Under the pieces are notes generated by a model. That model was not told the origin of the DNA. It was given only the letters and a program-made list of their open reading frames with translations, and did not search any database. Below, one piece after another: positions 7,818 to 15,395 of a DNA stretch of 18,739 nucleotides. This DNA comes from an uncultured Lachnospiraceae bacterium (GTDB lineage Bacteria > Bacillota > Clostridia > Lachnospirales > Lachnospiraceae): assembly GCA_910588125.1 (NCBI GenBank), contig CAJUPI010000061.1, positions 1 to 18,739 on the forward strand, written 5' to 3'. Both the position numbers and the translations under genes were made by a program. Positions within the stretch are counted from its first letter, which is position 1; the number at the start of each line of letters is the position of its first letter.

Positions 7818-9137
7818 TCAGTGAGGACATTTTGTATAAGTCGTAGTGCTTATCAGATCTCCCACCTTTATGGTATTGCAGTATTTGCATTTCACAGACT
7901 CATAACTTTTCACTTCACAACCACCGTTGCTATTCCGTTTATGACTCTGAGTTGTTCCATAAACAGAAAAATCATGGATACACAAAGCTCTACCACCCTC
8001 ACTGAGATCATAAACATTTCCCTTCTCGTCAACAAACAAATTGTCATATGGAACAAGCTCTGCTGGCATTCCCTCAGTTTCTGTCAAAAAAGAAAGATCC
8101 TCGCTCAGCTTATGATTTTGATCATTTAACATCATAGCGGGCGAATTATAAGCAAAACAAGTAATCCCTCCCATCATACACACCAGAGCCATCGTCACCA
8201 CTGATAAAGCCACTTTACATTTTCTGCTTGTTCTCATCTCTAAAATCCTCCTTTTATAAATCCTTTTGTTCCGGCTGTTTGCCGCACCGACAAAGAACCG
8301 TTCGCTGTTTGAAAATACATTTTCGGTGGCAAGCCTTAAAAGCAATTCCCCATATCGGCAGCGTCTTTCATCTCCCTCTCCCTCCAATACCTTCTCGTCA
8401 CAGTACATCTCACTGATGCAAGAAAGCTCACCAAACAACAAATAGCTGAAAGGGTTAAACCAATGAATGGCAATGACCAATAATCCCAGGTATTTGATCA
8501 GCAAATCGCGATGCAAAATATGAACCAGCTCATGCCGGATCAGAAAATCATAATCCTCCCTGTCCAGCTTCGTTTGCTCCATCCGCGGAAAAAGAATAAC
8601 CGGAGACCATTGCCCGCAGGTCATGGGAGAAGTACAATGTTCTGAGCTGACAAAAAGTATTTCTTTTTGAATCCCCATCTCCCTTTTCCATCTGAAAAAC
8701 AATTTTTGTTCTTCTGTTTTGCTCTGCTCTTCCTGAAATGAAAGATATATCTTTTTCATCTTGCAGTAACGGATGCCATACTTTGCGATAATTACCAATG
8801 TAATGATCCCTGAGACCAGAAGTGCCAAAAGCATCAGCTTCGCCTTGGGCAAAATCTGAATCCAATTATCGCTGACAATAAACATATATTTCGGATCCAT
8901 AGCAGCAACCATCTTGGGAACCCGCTTCCACAAAGCCGGATACATTTCTTCCATTGCGCGCGTGATCAAATACTTTCCCTCAGGAAACGGCACCAAATAA
9001 AATACCATCGCCATTTTGAGCATGCCATATCTCCACCTCAGAGAAACCCACCTCTTTGTCAGGGGATAAAACAGAATATAAAAGATAAAAACCATCGTAC
9101 CTGCTAATGACATTGTAAAAAGAAGATTGTGAAACAT
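7818..9137 (-). CDS. BlaR1-like M56 membrane metalloprotease without penicillin-binding sensor
   Basis: 439 residues. Hydrophobic segments near 5-25, 40-50 and 100-118 precede a cytosolic zinc protease domain with RHELVHILHRD (HExxH at 202-206) and the downstream SEMYCDE (242-248) that supplies the third ligand. Another membrane helix lies at about 308-330. The outside C-terminal portion is only some 110 residues, far shorter than the BlaR1 sensor, and shows no SxxK or KTG motif. Instead it has a Cys/His-rich end: C386-x-H388, C407, CKYC (417-420), CPH (437-439), which could bind a metal. A GGGGAGG site precedes the ATG. It pairs with the BlaI-like repressor. The signal it senses is unknown; a beta-lactam is unlikely from this sequence. 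Confidence 0.9.
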   Translation of the reverse strand: MFHNLLFTMSLAGTMVFIFYILFYPLTKRWVSLRWRYGMLKMAMVFYLVPFPEGKYLITRAMEEMYPALWKRVPKMVAAMDPKYMFIVSDNWIQILPKAKLMLLALLVSGIITLVIIAKYGIRYCKMKKIYLSFQEEQSKTEEQKLFFRWKREMGIQKEILFVSSEHCTSPMTCGQWSPVILFPRMEQTKLDREDYDFLIRHELVHILHRDLLIKYLGLLVIAIHWFNPFSYLLFGELSCISEMYCDEKVLEGEGDERRCRYGELLLRLATENVFSNSERFFVGAANSRNKRIYKRRILEMRTSRKCKVALSVVTMALVCMMGGITCFAYNSPAMMLNDQNHKLSEDLSFLTETEGMPAELVPYDNLFVDEKGNVYDLSEGGRALCIHDFSVYGTTQSHKRNSNGGCEVKSYESVKCKYCNTIKVGDLISTTTYTKCPH

Positions 9138-9289
9138 GATGGATTTCCTCCCCTTTTATCAACTGCTTTCCCCAAACTTTTTTTAGCTTCCTTTCATTCG
9201 ATTGCACCCCCTTTTCCTTTTGCCTGGATTAAACTGTAACCAGTCTTAATGGCAATTAGATGTATCATTTTTTTCCAATATGCCCTTCG

Positions 9290-9321
9290 ACAAAATAATA
9301 CAATTTTTTCCATATTTTGTC
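9290..9321. promoter_or_regulatory. Candidate BlaI-type operator dyad over the promoter
   Basis: GACAAAATA (9290-9298) and its exact complement TATTTTGTC (9313-9321) form a dyad with 9-base arms and a 14-base spacer. The arms overlap the -10 and -35 elements, so a bound dimer or two dimers would block initiation. It does not match the classic TACA-TGTA BlaI box, so assignment to this repressor is inference from position. Confidence 0.45.
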
Positions 9322-9323
9322 AA
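9295..9323 (-). promoter_or_regulatory. Sigma-A promoter of the M56 protease-repressor pair
   Basis: On the minus strand TTGACA (9323-9318) is followed by exactly 17 bases and TATTAT (9300-9295). It lies about 160 bases upstream of the protease start, leaving a long leader. Confidence 0.75.
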
Positions 9324-9576
9324 TTGATTTTGCTTTATTACCATAAAAAATGCAATAAAAATGTTATATATATACAACTATTATAATAACTTCTTAAATA
9401 TTATCCAATTATGGAGCATATTTATTGTTTTTTTATATTATTTATTTCTCTTTTTCATTCACATTTTATTAAAGAAGAAAAAAGTTCAACGGTTTCCTGT
9501 GAAGTCAAATGCTCGTGCAAGCACGGCACTTGGCCCATTGCTCGCGGACAATCGAGTAGAGAAAAGCCATCTTCCC
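9324..9576. other. AT-rich intergenic stretch with no supported gene
   Basis: The first part (to about 9480) is strongly AT-rich. The remainder, from about 9486, is higher in GC and continuous with the repeat copy that follows. An open frame starting at 9361 on the plus strand has a chance hydrophobic start, no ribosome site, and runs into the repeat; I do not call it. Confidence 0.4.
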
Positions 9577-9705
9577 AATGTCATTAAGTTAATTTTCTCA
9601 GAAGGTACGCCATGGAAAAAGGAGCGGGAAGAGGCGGGAAACGGTCTGATGATTTTTCCGGTTTCCGGATCAAGAATTCCTAAAATCTCTGATTTTTGCG
9701 AAAAG
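9577..9705 (+). repeat. Dispersed intergenic repeat, copy B
   Basis: Plus-strand copy with the second head variant (TTTTCTCAGAAGGTACGCCATGG) seen also in copy D, and the second tail variant (CCGGTTTCCGGATCAAGAAT, then CCTAAAATCTCTGATTTTTG) seen also in copy C with one mismatch over about 50 bases. The GC-rich core GGAGCGGGAAGAGGCGGGAA is shared with all copies. Both strands stay open through the element, which explains the two overlapping open frames here. Confidence 0.85.
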
Positions 9706-9796
9706 ATGCGCGGCCCATACGCCGACTTAGCAGCATATTTCATCTGCACAGGTCTGTGCATAAAAAGAGTCCTGTGAGCCGGGCTCGCATGTCAGA

Positions 9797-9966
9797 ACGT
9801 TTTTTGTATCATAGGACACACTTTCCTATGATATTAAAAAAGAATCCTGCTCCGCAGGATTCTCCGCCTGTGGCGGGTCGCTTCGGCGACATAATTCCTT
9901 TCCACCGCAGTGCGATCCTCGCGGAGCGTTTTTGTTTCATAGGACGCAATTTCCTATGAAATAAAA
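9797..9966. repeat. Composite hairpin element bounded by direct repeats
   Basis: Two near-identical units of about 40 bases, at 9797-9836 and 9927-9966, each hold a 10-base-pair hairpin with a 7-base loop (TATCATAGGA/TCCTATGATA at 9807-9833; TTTCATAGGA/TCCTATGAAA at 9935-9961). Between them are three stem-loops with no spacers: AGAATCCTGC/GCAGGATTCT (9841-9863), CCGCC/GGCGG (9864-9876) and GTCGC-TTCG-GCGAC (9877-9890), the last closed by a UUCG-type tetraloop. It may be a mobile repeat or a structured RNA; strand is undetermined. Confidence 0.7.
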
Positions 9967-9990
9967 AGAGAGCCCGAATTGGGCTCTCTT
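9962..9990 (-). terminator. Rho-independent terminator of the transport-dehydrogenase operon
   Basis: A 10-base-pair stem (AAGAGAGCCC 9966-9975 with GGGCTCTCTT 9981-9990) and a 5-base loop is followed on the minus strand by TTTTTATTT. It lies 6 bases beyond the dehydrogenase stop codon. Confidence 0.88.
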
Positions 9991-9995
9991 CTCAC

Positions 9996-10751
9996 CTACC
10001 ATGCCAAAAATCCTCCGTCCACTGGCAACAAAATCCCTGTCACATAAGCCGCCTCCTCGGAAGCCAGAAATACACTGGCCGCCTGAAGATCCTCCGGCAC
10101 GCCCCAGCGCCCTGCCGGAATCCGTGCCAGCAAATGTCCGCTGCGGGATAAGTCTGCACAGTAATCCTTATTCATATCCGTATTCATATAGCCAGGTGCA
10201 ATACAATTTACGGTGATCCCATACGGCGCCCAGTCGTTCGACATAGCCTTGCTCATCTGAACCACCCCTCCCTTTGCTGCCGCATAGCCAAGCGACATAC
10301 GCCCGCCGATGATACTCAACAGGGACGCCATATTGATGATCCGCCCATATTTCTGCTTTCTCATGACATCTGCTGCCAGCTGGCTCATCAAAAATACGGC
10401 ATCATAATTCACCCGGCGAATCTCATCCCAATCCTTGATTGGAAAATCCTGAGAGGTATGATTGCGGTTAATCCCGGCATTGTTGACCAAAATATCCACA
10501 TGGCCGCCGAGAAGCTCCAATGCCTCATGAAATCCCTGGTTTAAACTTTCTCTGTCAGACAGATCACAGATCACTCCGTGAACCGGCGCCCCGCCGTCCG
10601 CCGCGATTTCCCTTGCCGCCCTTTGGCTGTTCTCGGAGGTGCTGATAATCACCACCTCCGCTCCCTGCCTATGATAGGCCTCGGCAATGCCCCGGCCAAG
10701 CCCCCGGCTGCCTCCTGTTACGATAGCCTTTCGTCCTGTTAGATCAAACAT
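9996..10751 (-). CDS. Short-chain dehydrogenase/reductase, KduD/gluconate 5-dehydrogenase-like
   Basis: 251 residues from the ATG at 10751, preceded by AGGAGAAGAGGG; an in-frame ATG 45 bases upstream overlaps the previous gene and adds residues before the Rossmann fold, so I reject it. Classical SDR features: TGGSRGLG (12-19) for NAD(P), NNAG (90-93), Ser143, and Tyr156-x-x-x-Lys160. The C-terminal stretch MNTDMN, RIPAGRWGVPEDL and PVDGGFLAW resembles 2-deoxy-D-gluconate 3-dehydrogenase and gluconate 5-dehydrogenase rather than FabG. It presumably oxidises or reduces a hydroxy/keto group on the compound handled by the operon. It is the last gene of the operon, 20 bases after the binding-protein gene and just before a terminator. 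Confidence 0.9.
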   Translation of the reverse strand: MFDLTGRKAIVTGGSRGLGRGIAEAYHRQGAEVVIISTSENSQRAAREIAADGGAPVHGVICDLSDRESLNQGFHEALELLGGHVDILVNNAGINRNHTSQDFPIKDWDEIRRVNYDAVFLMSQLAADVMRKQKYGRIINMASLLSIIGGRMSLGYAAAKGGVVQMSKAMSNDWAPYGITVNCIAPGYMNTDMNKDYCADLSRSGHLLARIPAGRWGVPEDLQAASVFLASEEAAYVTGILLPVDGGFLAW

Positions 10752-10771
10752 GATTCTGACACCCTCTTCTC

Positions 10772-11995
10772 CTAATTTTCCTCTGCTACGATCCATTTAC
10801 CGTTTTCTACCTTGATAACTGTCATGTCCCGGTTAACCATCCGCTCATCATCAAAAGTAGCATATCCGGTTTCTCCGTCCCATTCCTTGATCTTTAATAG
10901 CTCCTGATACAGCGATTCTCTGTCATCCGCCCCATTCTTTAAAGCAGTCTCGATCATGCTCAAAGCCTCATAAGCATTGGTGACAAAATAATTCGGGCTT
11001 TCGTTTTCATATCTCTCTCGATACTTTTTAGTAAAATTAGCTATGCGCTCATCTGGATTATCCGCAAAGAAGATGGTCATCGAATACACCCCTTCGCCGG
11101 CATCACCGGCCAGCTTCAGAAAATCATCCGAATAAATCATACCGCTGGAAACCCATTTCACATCTCCCAGATCAATCTGCTTTGCCTGCTGCAGCATCGT
11201 ACCCATATCATTATAGCTGGTCACGCAAATGATCAGATCGGGGCCTGCTGCCTTTAATTTTGTCAGAATCGAGGAAAAATCACTGACCTGTCCCTGTACA
11301 TAGCTTTCTGTCAATACCACCTCGCTCCCCATTTCCGGTATCGCCTTGTTCAGGATCTCGGCAAGCACAATTCCGGAATCATTCTCCAGATGAACGATGG
11401 CAATCTTTTTTGCGCCTATCTTTTCCACAGCCACACTTGCCAGCCACGTGTATTCGATATCATTGGAATTCTGCAGGCGGAACAGATGATCGTTTGCTTT
11501 CGTGATATCCGGATGTCCGGCAGTAGGAGCCATCTGTACCATACCAGCCTCCTGGTAGATCGGCGCGCCAGCCAGCACACAAGTACTGTTGTAGCTGCCG
11601 ATCTCGGCGATATATTTGGTGTCCGATGTCACCATCTGCGCAATGTTGGATGCTTCCTTTGGTGTACTCTTATCATCCAGATAATCAATCTGGATCATCT
11701 TTCCATTGATGCCTCCGGCCCCATTGATTTCATCCACCTTCATGTCAATTGCCTTTTTAAAGAAATTGCCGTACTGGGCATCATCCCCGGTAAACGGCGC
11801 TCCACAGGCAATGTAATATTTATCCTCTCCATCCTTTCCGGCAACCGTTGTCTCTGCAACACTTTCACTTCCTTTTTTGTCTCCGGCGATGGTTTCTGCC
11901 GGCGCCTTTTCGCTGCCGCCGCAGCCCGTTAACATCGCCGTCATGACGGCAAACGCCATCGCCATTTTCACTGTTTTTCTCATGCTTTTCCTCAT
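10772..11995 (-). CDS. livK: Liv-type ABC transporter substrate-binding lipoprotein
   Basis: 407 residues from the ATG at 11995, chosen because GAAAGGAG lies ten bases upstream; an in-frame ATG at 12019 is less well placed. A positively charged start, a hydrophobic run and LTGC give a lipobox with Cys25, so the mature protein is anchored outside the membrane. A Ser/Thr/Glu/Lys linker is followed by a type I periplasmic-binding fold: YYIACGAPFTGDDAQYG, a GGINGK turn and IGSYNSTC, typical of LivJ/LivK-like proteins. Such proteins bind branched amino acids but also aromatic acids, amides and other small ligands, so the ligand cannot be named. It follows livF by 43 bases, which places the binding protein after the membrane and ATPase genes. 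Confidence 0.92.
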   Translation of the reverse strand: MRKSMRKTVKMAMAFAVMTAMLTGCGGSEKAPAETIAGDKKGSESVAETTVAGKDGEDKYYIACGAPFTGDDAQYGNFFKKAIDMKVDEINGAGGINGKMIQIDYLDDKSTPKEASNIAQMVTSDTKYIAEIGSYNSTCVLAGAPIYQEAGMVQMAPTAGHPDITKANDHLFRLQNSNDIEYTWLASVAVEKIGAKKIAIVHLENDSGIVLAEILNKAIPEMGSEVVLTESYVQGQVSDFSSILTKLKAAGPDLIICVTSYNDMGTMLQQAKQIDLGDVKWVSSGMIYSDDFLKLAGDAGEGVYSMTIFFADNPDERIANFTKKYRERYENESPNYFVTNAYEALSMIETALKNGADDRESLYQELLKIKEWDGETGYATFDDERMVNRDMTVIKVENGKWIVAEEN

Positions 11996-12038
11996 AATCC
12001 TGTTCTCCTTTCTATACATCCAACCTGGCAGGCACTCC

Positions 12039-12741
12039 TCATCCTCCCAGATAAGATTCGTACACCTTTTTATTGTTTAAAAGTTCTTTCCCGGTTCCTT
12101 CCAGAGAGATCCTGCCATTTTCCAGGACATATCCATAATCAGCGATTGACAGGGCACCAAATGCATTCTGTTCGATTAATAGAATCGTTACCCCCTGGTT
12201 TTTAATCTCTTCTATACAGATGGAAAATAGCATCGGTCAATATCGGAGACAGCCCCAAAGAAGGCTCGTCCAACATCAGCATTTCCGGACTGCTCATCAA
12301 AGCCCGTCCGATTGCCAGCATTTGTTGTTCTCCTCCCGACAAAGTACCTGCCTGTTGATGGATTCTCTCTTTTAATATGGGAAACAGCTCAAATACCCGC
12401 TCATAGGACGCGCCCAAGGTATCCTTTTTTCTTGTATATCCTCCCATCCGCAGATTTTCTGACACGGTCATCCGAGGAAAGATCTGCCTGCCCTCCGGAG
12501 ACAAGGTGATCCCTTTTGTCACAATCCTGCTGGCCGGCAGGCCACATATGGATTCTCCCCGATAGAGAATCTGGCCGCTGCGCGGCCGGACTGTCCCCGC
12601 GATGGATTTGAGCAATGTGGATTTACCTGCACCGTTTGAACCAATCAGCGCTACGATGCTTCCTTTTTCCACCTTCATATCGACATCCCACAAAGCATGA
12701 AGATGATTATAATACGTGTTCAACCGGCAGATTTCCAGCAT
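12039..12741 (-). pseudogene. livF: LivF-type ABC transporter ATPase, interrupted by a one-base frameshift
   Basis: The first frame (12741-12202) gives a normal LivF start: Walker A GSNGAGKS (34-41), signature LSGGEQ (134-139), Walker B LMLDEP (155-160) and GLSPILTDAIF. It then reads HLYRRD and stops. A second frame (to 12039) continues with SICIEEIKNQGVTILLIEQN and the normal LivF ending with ADYGYVLENGRISLEG. Removing one T from the TTTT run at 12224-12227 joins the two into a 233-residue protein with family-like spacing. As written, the product lacks the distal lobe and should be inactive. A real mutation, a phase-variable slip or a sequencing error cannot be told apart here. The ATG at 12741 has GGGAGGTGAGAGG upstream and overlaps the end of livG by 35 bases. 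Confidence 0.88.
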
Positions 12742-13510
12742 TTTGCCTCTCACCTCCCTTACCGATATAGGCAGTAATCACTTCTGGATTACGCTGTACT
12801 TCTAATGGGATTCCTTCTGCAATCTTGATGCCATGATCGATGACATACACATAGTCCGATACCCCCATCACCAGCCGCAAATCGTGTTCAATCAGCACAA
12901 CCGTAAACCCTTTGCCGGCCAGTTCCAGAATATAACTGCTCAACTCCTGCGTCTCCTGAGGATTCAGTCCCGCTGCCGGTTCATCTAAAAACAAAAGTTT
13001 AGGCTCGCTCATCAGCGCCCGGGCTATTTCCAGCACTTTCTGTTTTCCGTAAGGAAGGTTACTGCACATTTCCTTCTCGTAAGGAAGCAAATGAATCTCA
13101 TCCAATGCTTTTCTGGCCCGTTCCAAAGCTTCCGTCTCGGTTCTCTTAAGACGCTTCGTGTGAAAAATAGCGTCCCACAAGCTTTGCTTTAACCGGCACT
13201 GATAACCGATCAATACATTTTCCAGCACGCTCAGCTGCCCATACAGGCGAATGTTCTGAAAGGTGCGGGCAATACCATACTCGATAAACTCATACGCTTT
13301 CTTGCCATTCATCTCAACACCGTCCAGCCGGATGCTTCCCGTATCCGGAGTATAGAAACCGGTCAGCATATTAAAAATCGTAGTCTTTCCCGCCCCATTC
13401 GGCCCAATCACACTGACAATCTTTCCCTGGGGTACGGAAAAAGAGACATTCTGTACTGCCTTTAACCCACCGAAGGAGATCGACAGATCCGTTACTTCCA
13501 ATAGCTCCAT
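12707..13510 (-). CDS. livG: LivG-type ABC transporter ATPase
   Basis: 267 residues from the ATG at 13510, which has GGGGGGAG at good spacing; a start 42 bases upstream would overlap livM. Walker A GPNGAGKT (36-43), Q-loop in ARTFQNIRLY (Gln85), the signature as LPYGKQ (152-157, a common LivG variant of LSGGQ), Walker B LLFLDEP (172-178) with PAAGLNP, and the switch His209 in LIEHDL. All the catalytic pieces are intact. With LivF it would form the nucleotide-binding pair of a branched-chain-amino-acid-type importer. It begins one base after the livM stop, so it is in the same transcript. Confidence 0.94.
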   Translation of the reverse strand: MELLEVTDLSISFGGLKAVQNVSFSVPQGKIVSVIGPNGAGKTTIFNMLTGFYTPDTGSIRLDGVEMNGKKAYEFIEYGIARTFQNIRLYGQLSVLENVLIGYQCRLKQSLWDAIFHTKRLKRTETEALERARKALDEIHLLPYEKEMCSNLPYGKQKVLEIARALMSEPKLLFLDEPAAGLNPQETQELSSYILELAGKGFTVVLIEHDLRLVMGVSDYVYVIDHGIKIAEGIPLEVQRNPEVITAYIGKGGERQNAGNLPVEHVL

Positions 13511-13511
13511 A

Positions 13512-14471
13512 CTACTGCTCCCCCCTTCGTCTGAAAGCTCTCTTGACAGCACTCCAATCCGTGATCTTCAACATCATCATAACCACCAGCACCACGCCAT
13601 AGACCAGCATCCGGTAATCGGAAAAGGAACGCAGAGCCTCCGGCAATACGGTCAGCAGGAAGGCGACCAGAATCGAGCCCTTCATATTGCCCATCCCCCC
13701 CAGCACTACCATGCTGAGGATTACCGTGGATTCATCGCTGACAAAACTGGTCGGGTCAATAAATTCCATATAGCTGGCATACAATGCACCGGCAATCCCC
13801 GCGATCCCTGTAGAAATTACAAATGCCACTACTTTATGGCGGTAGACAAAAATCCCCATAGCCTCTGAAGAGATTTCATCATCCCGGATAGCCTTCAAAT
13901 TACGTCCAAACTTAGAACGGATCAAATTGCCAAGTACCACATACACAAGAACTGCAATGACCAATACCAGCCACAAATAAGCAGAACTGGAACGAATCTC
14001 ATAACCAAACAGGCTCGGCTTGGGAATATTCAAAATCCCCATAGGGCCGCGAGTCACACTGGTCCAGTTCAAAAGGATCAGACGGATAATTTCGGCAAAA
14101 CTCATAGTCAAAATGGCCAGATAGCCTCCCGAAAGCTTCAATGTAGGAAGAGCAATCAAAAGGCCGAATGCCATAGACACCAGAAAGGCGGCCAGAATTC
14201 CCACCCACACCGAAACCCCAAAATTTACACAAAGCAGAGCCGATGTATATGCACCAATCCCATAATAAGCGATATGCCCCAACGATATCTGCCCGGCAAC
14301 CCCGGAGATCAGATTCAGCGACATTGCCAGAATGGCATACAACACACTGATCACACAGATCCGGTAAACATATTGGCTAAAATTCAGGGCCGGAAAGATA
14401 AACAGGGCAACCAGAATACATCCCTGAAAAAAGATGCGGTATTTTTCCGCCATGGCTTTCCCTCTCTTCAT
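13512..14471 (-). CDS. livM: LivM-type ABC transporter permease
   Basis: 319 residues, strongly hydrophobic with about eight to ten membrane segments. Family marks: LYAILAMSLNLISGVAGQIS (40-59) and GHIAYYGIGAYTSALL, then AIRDDEISSEAMGI in the cytoplasmic loop that contacts the ATPases, and SMVVLGGMGNMKGS near the C-terminus. An alternative ATG at 14453 with GAGAGGG upstream would shorten the protein by six residues; both are plausible. It begins three bases after the livH stop. Confidence 0.93.
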   Translation of the reverse strand: MKRGKAMAEKYRIFFQGCILVALFIFPALNFSQYVYRICVISVLYAILAMSLNLISGVAGQISLGHIAYYGIGAYTSALLCVNFGVSVWVGILAAFLVSMAFGLLIALPTLKLSGGYLAILTMSFAEIIRLILLNWTSVTRGPMGILNIPKPSLFGYEIRSSSAYLWLVLVIAVLVYVVLGNLIRSKFGRNLKAIRDDEISSEAMGIFVYRHKVVAFVISTGIAGIAGALYASYMEFIDPTSFVSDESTVILSMVVLGGMGNMKGSILVAFLLTVLPEALRSFSDYRMLVYGVVLVVMMMLKITDWSAVKRAFRRRGEQ

Positions 14472-14474
14472 ATG

Positions 14475-15359
14475 CTACACCTTCTTTCGCACCGGTTTTC
14501 CCAGCAGGCCGCACGGACGGCAAATCAGGACAAACACCAAGACCACAAATGCCGCAATATCCCGCATACTGTAGCTGATATAGCCGGCTGTCATCGTCTC
14601 CACGATCCCAATGAGCAGGCCACCCAAAACTGCCCCGGACAATTCCCCGATTCCCCCCAGTACCGTTGCCGCAAACGTTTTATTGCCGGTGGTCACCCCG
14701 ATCGACAAGTTGACACTTCTAAAAATCATACAGGCAAATATTCCCGACACCGCCGCTAACACTGCTCCGAAGAAAAAAGTCAAGCCAACCACCCGATCCA
14801 CCGGAATCCCCATCAGTTCCGTCGCCTGGCAATTCTGCGCCGTAGCCCGCATTGCCATTCCTGTCCGGGAATTGCGGATAAACAGAGTCAGCGCCACCAT
14901 CAAGAGCACAGACATCAGAATGACAAAAATCTGGATATAAGAAATATTGGCTGTTGCCACTGTAATATATTTGCCGTCAAATAATGTTGGATATTGCCTG
15001 GTCTCACTTCCTAAAAACAAGAGCATAACGTTCTGGATAACGATAGAAACCCCAATAGTACAGATGAGCGCCGTGAATTTCGGCAAATTTTTCTTTCTCA
15101 ATGGCCGGAGCGTATACCGCTCCACCAGATATCCCAGGCATCCGGTCAAAAAAATCGCCAGAAGAAATGCCGGAAAGAAGGGGAATCCACACAGGCTGAC
15201 AAAAATATAAAACAGATATGCCCCTACCATATACATCGTTCCATGAGTAAAATTGATCAGCTCCAGAACCGCATATACCAGAGAATAGCCAATCGCTGTT
15301 AAGGCATACAGACTGCCCAGTGCAATCCCGTTGATCAGTTGCTGCATAAAAAATTCCAT
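14475..15359 (-). CDS. livH: LivH-type ABC transporter permease
   Basis: 294 residues, about eight membrane segments. Typical LivH start: LINGIALGSLYALTAIGYSL (8-27), then ELINFTHGTMYMVGAY (33-48). The cytoplasmic EAA-like loop is RNSRTGMAMRATAQNCQATE with LMGIPVDRVV, followed by TVLGGIGELSGAVLGGLLIG. A strong AAAGGAGGAG site precedes the ATG. It follows the URO-D-like gene by 36 bases and forms the channel together with LivM. Confidence 0.94.
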   Translation of the reverse strand: MEFFMQQLINGIALGSLYALTAIGYSLVYAVLELINFTHGTMYMVGAYLFYIFVSLCGFPFFPAFLLAIFLTGCLGYLVERYTLRPLRKKNLPKFTALICTIGVSIVIQNVMLLFLGSETRQYPTLFDGKYITVATANISYIQIFVILMSVLLMVALTLFIRNSRTGMAMRATAQNCQATELMGIPVDRVVGLTFFFGAVLAAVSGIFACMIFRSVNLSIGVTTGNKTFAATVLGGIGELSGAVLGGLLIGIVETMTAGYISYSMRDIAAFVVLVFVLICRPCGLLGKPVRKKV

Positions 15360-15395
15360 ATGTCCGTCTCTCCTCCTTTCGCCGAATATCCCCTT

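Noticed and set aside
7818..9137. Beta-lactam resistance locus based on BlaR1/BlaI similarity
   Set aside because: The sensor lacks a penicillin-binding domain and no beta-lactamase or PBP2a gene is present; the MBL-fold gene downstream is of the ComEC type.
9361..9777. 138-codon plus-strand open frame and the opposing 91-codon frame at 9486-9761
   Set aside because: Both arise from repeat copy B, which stays open on both strands; no ribosome site, and differences between repeat copies show no codon-position bias.
14274..14759. Plus-strand open frames opposite livM and livH
   Set aside because: They are antisense shadows of strongly supported permease genes.
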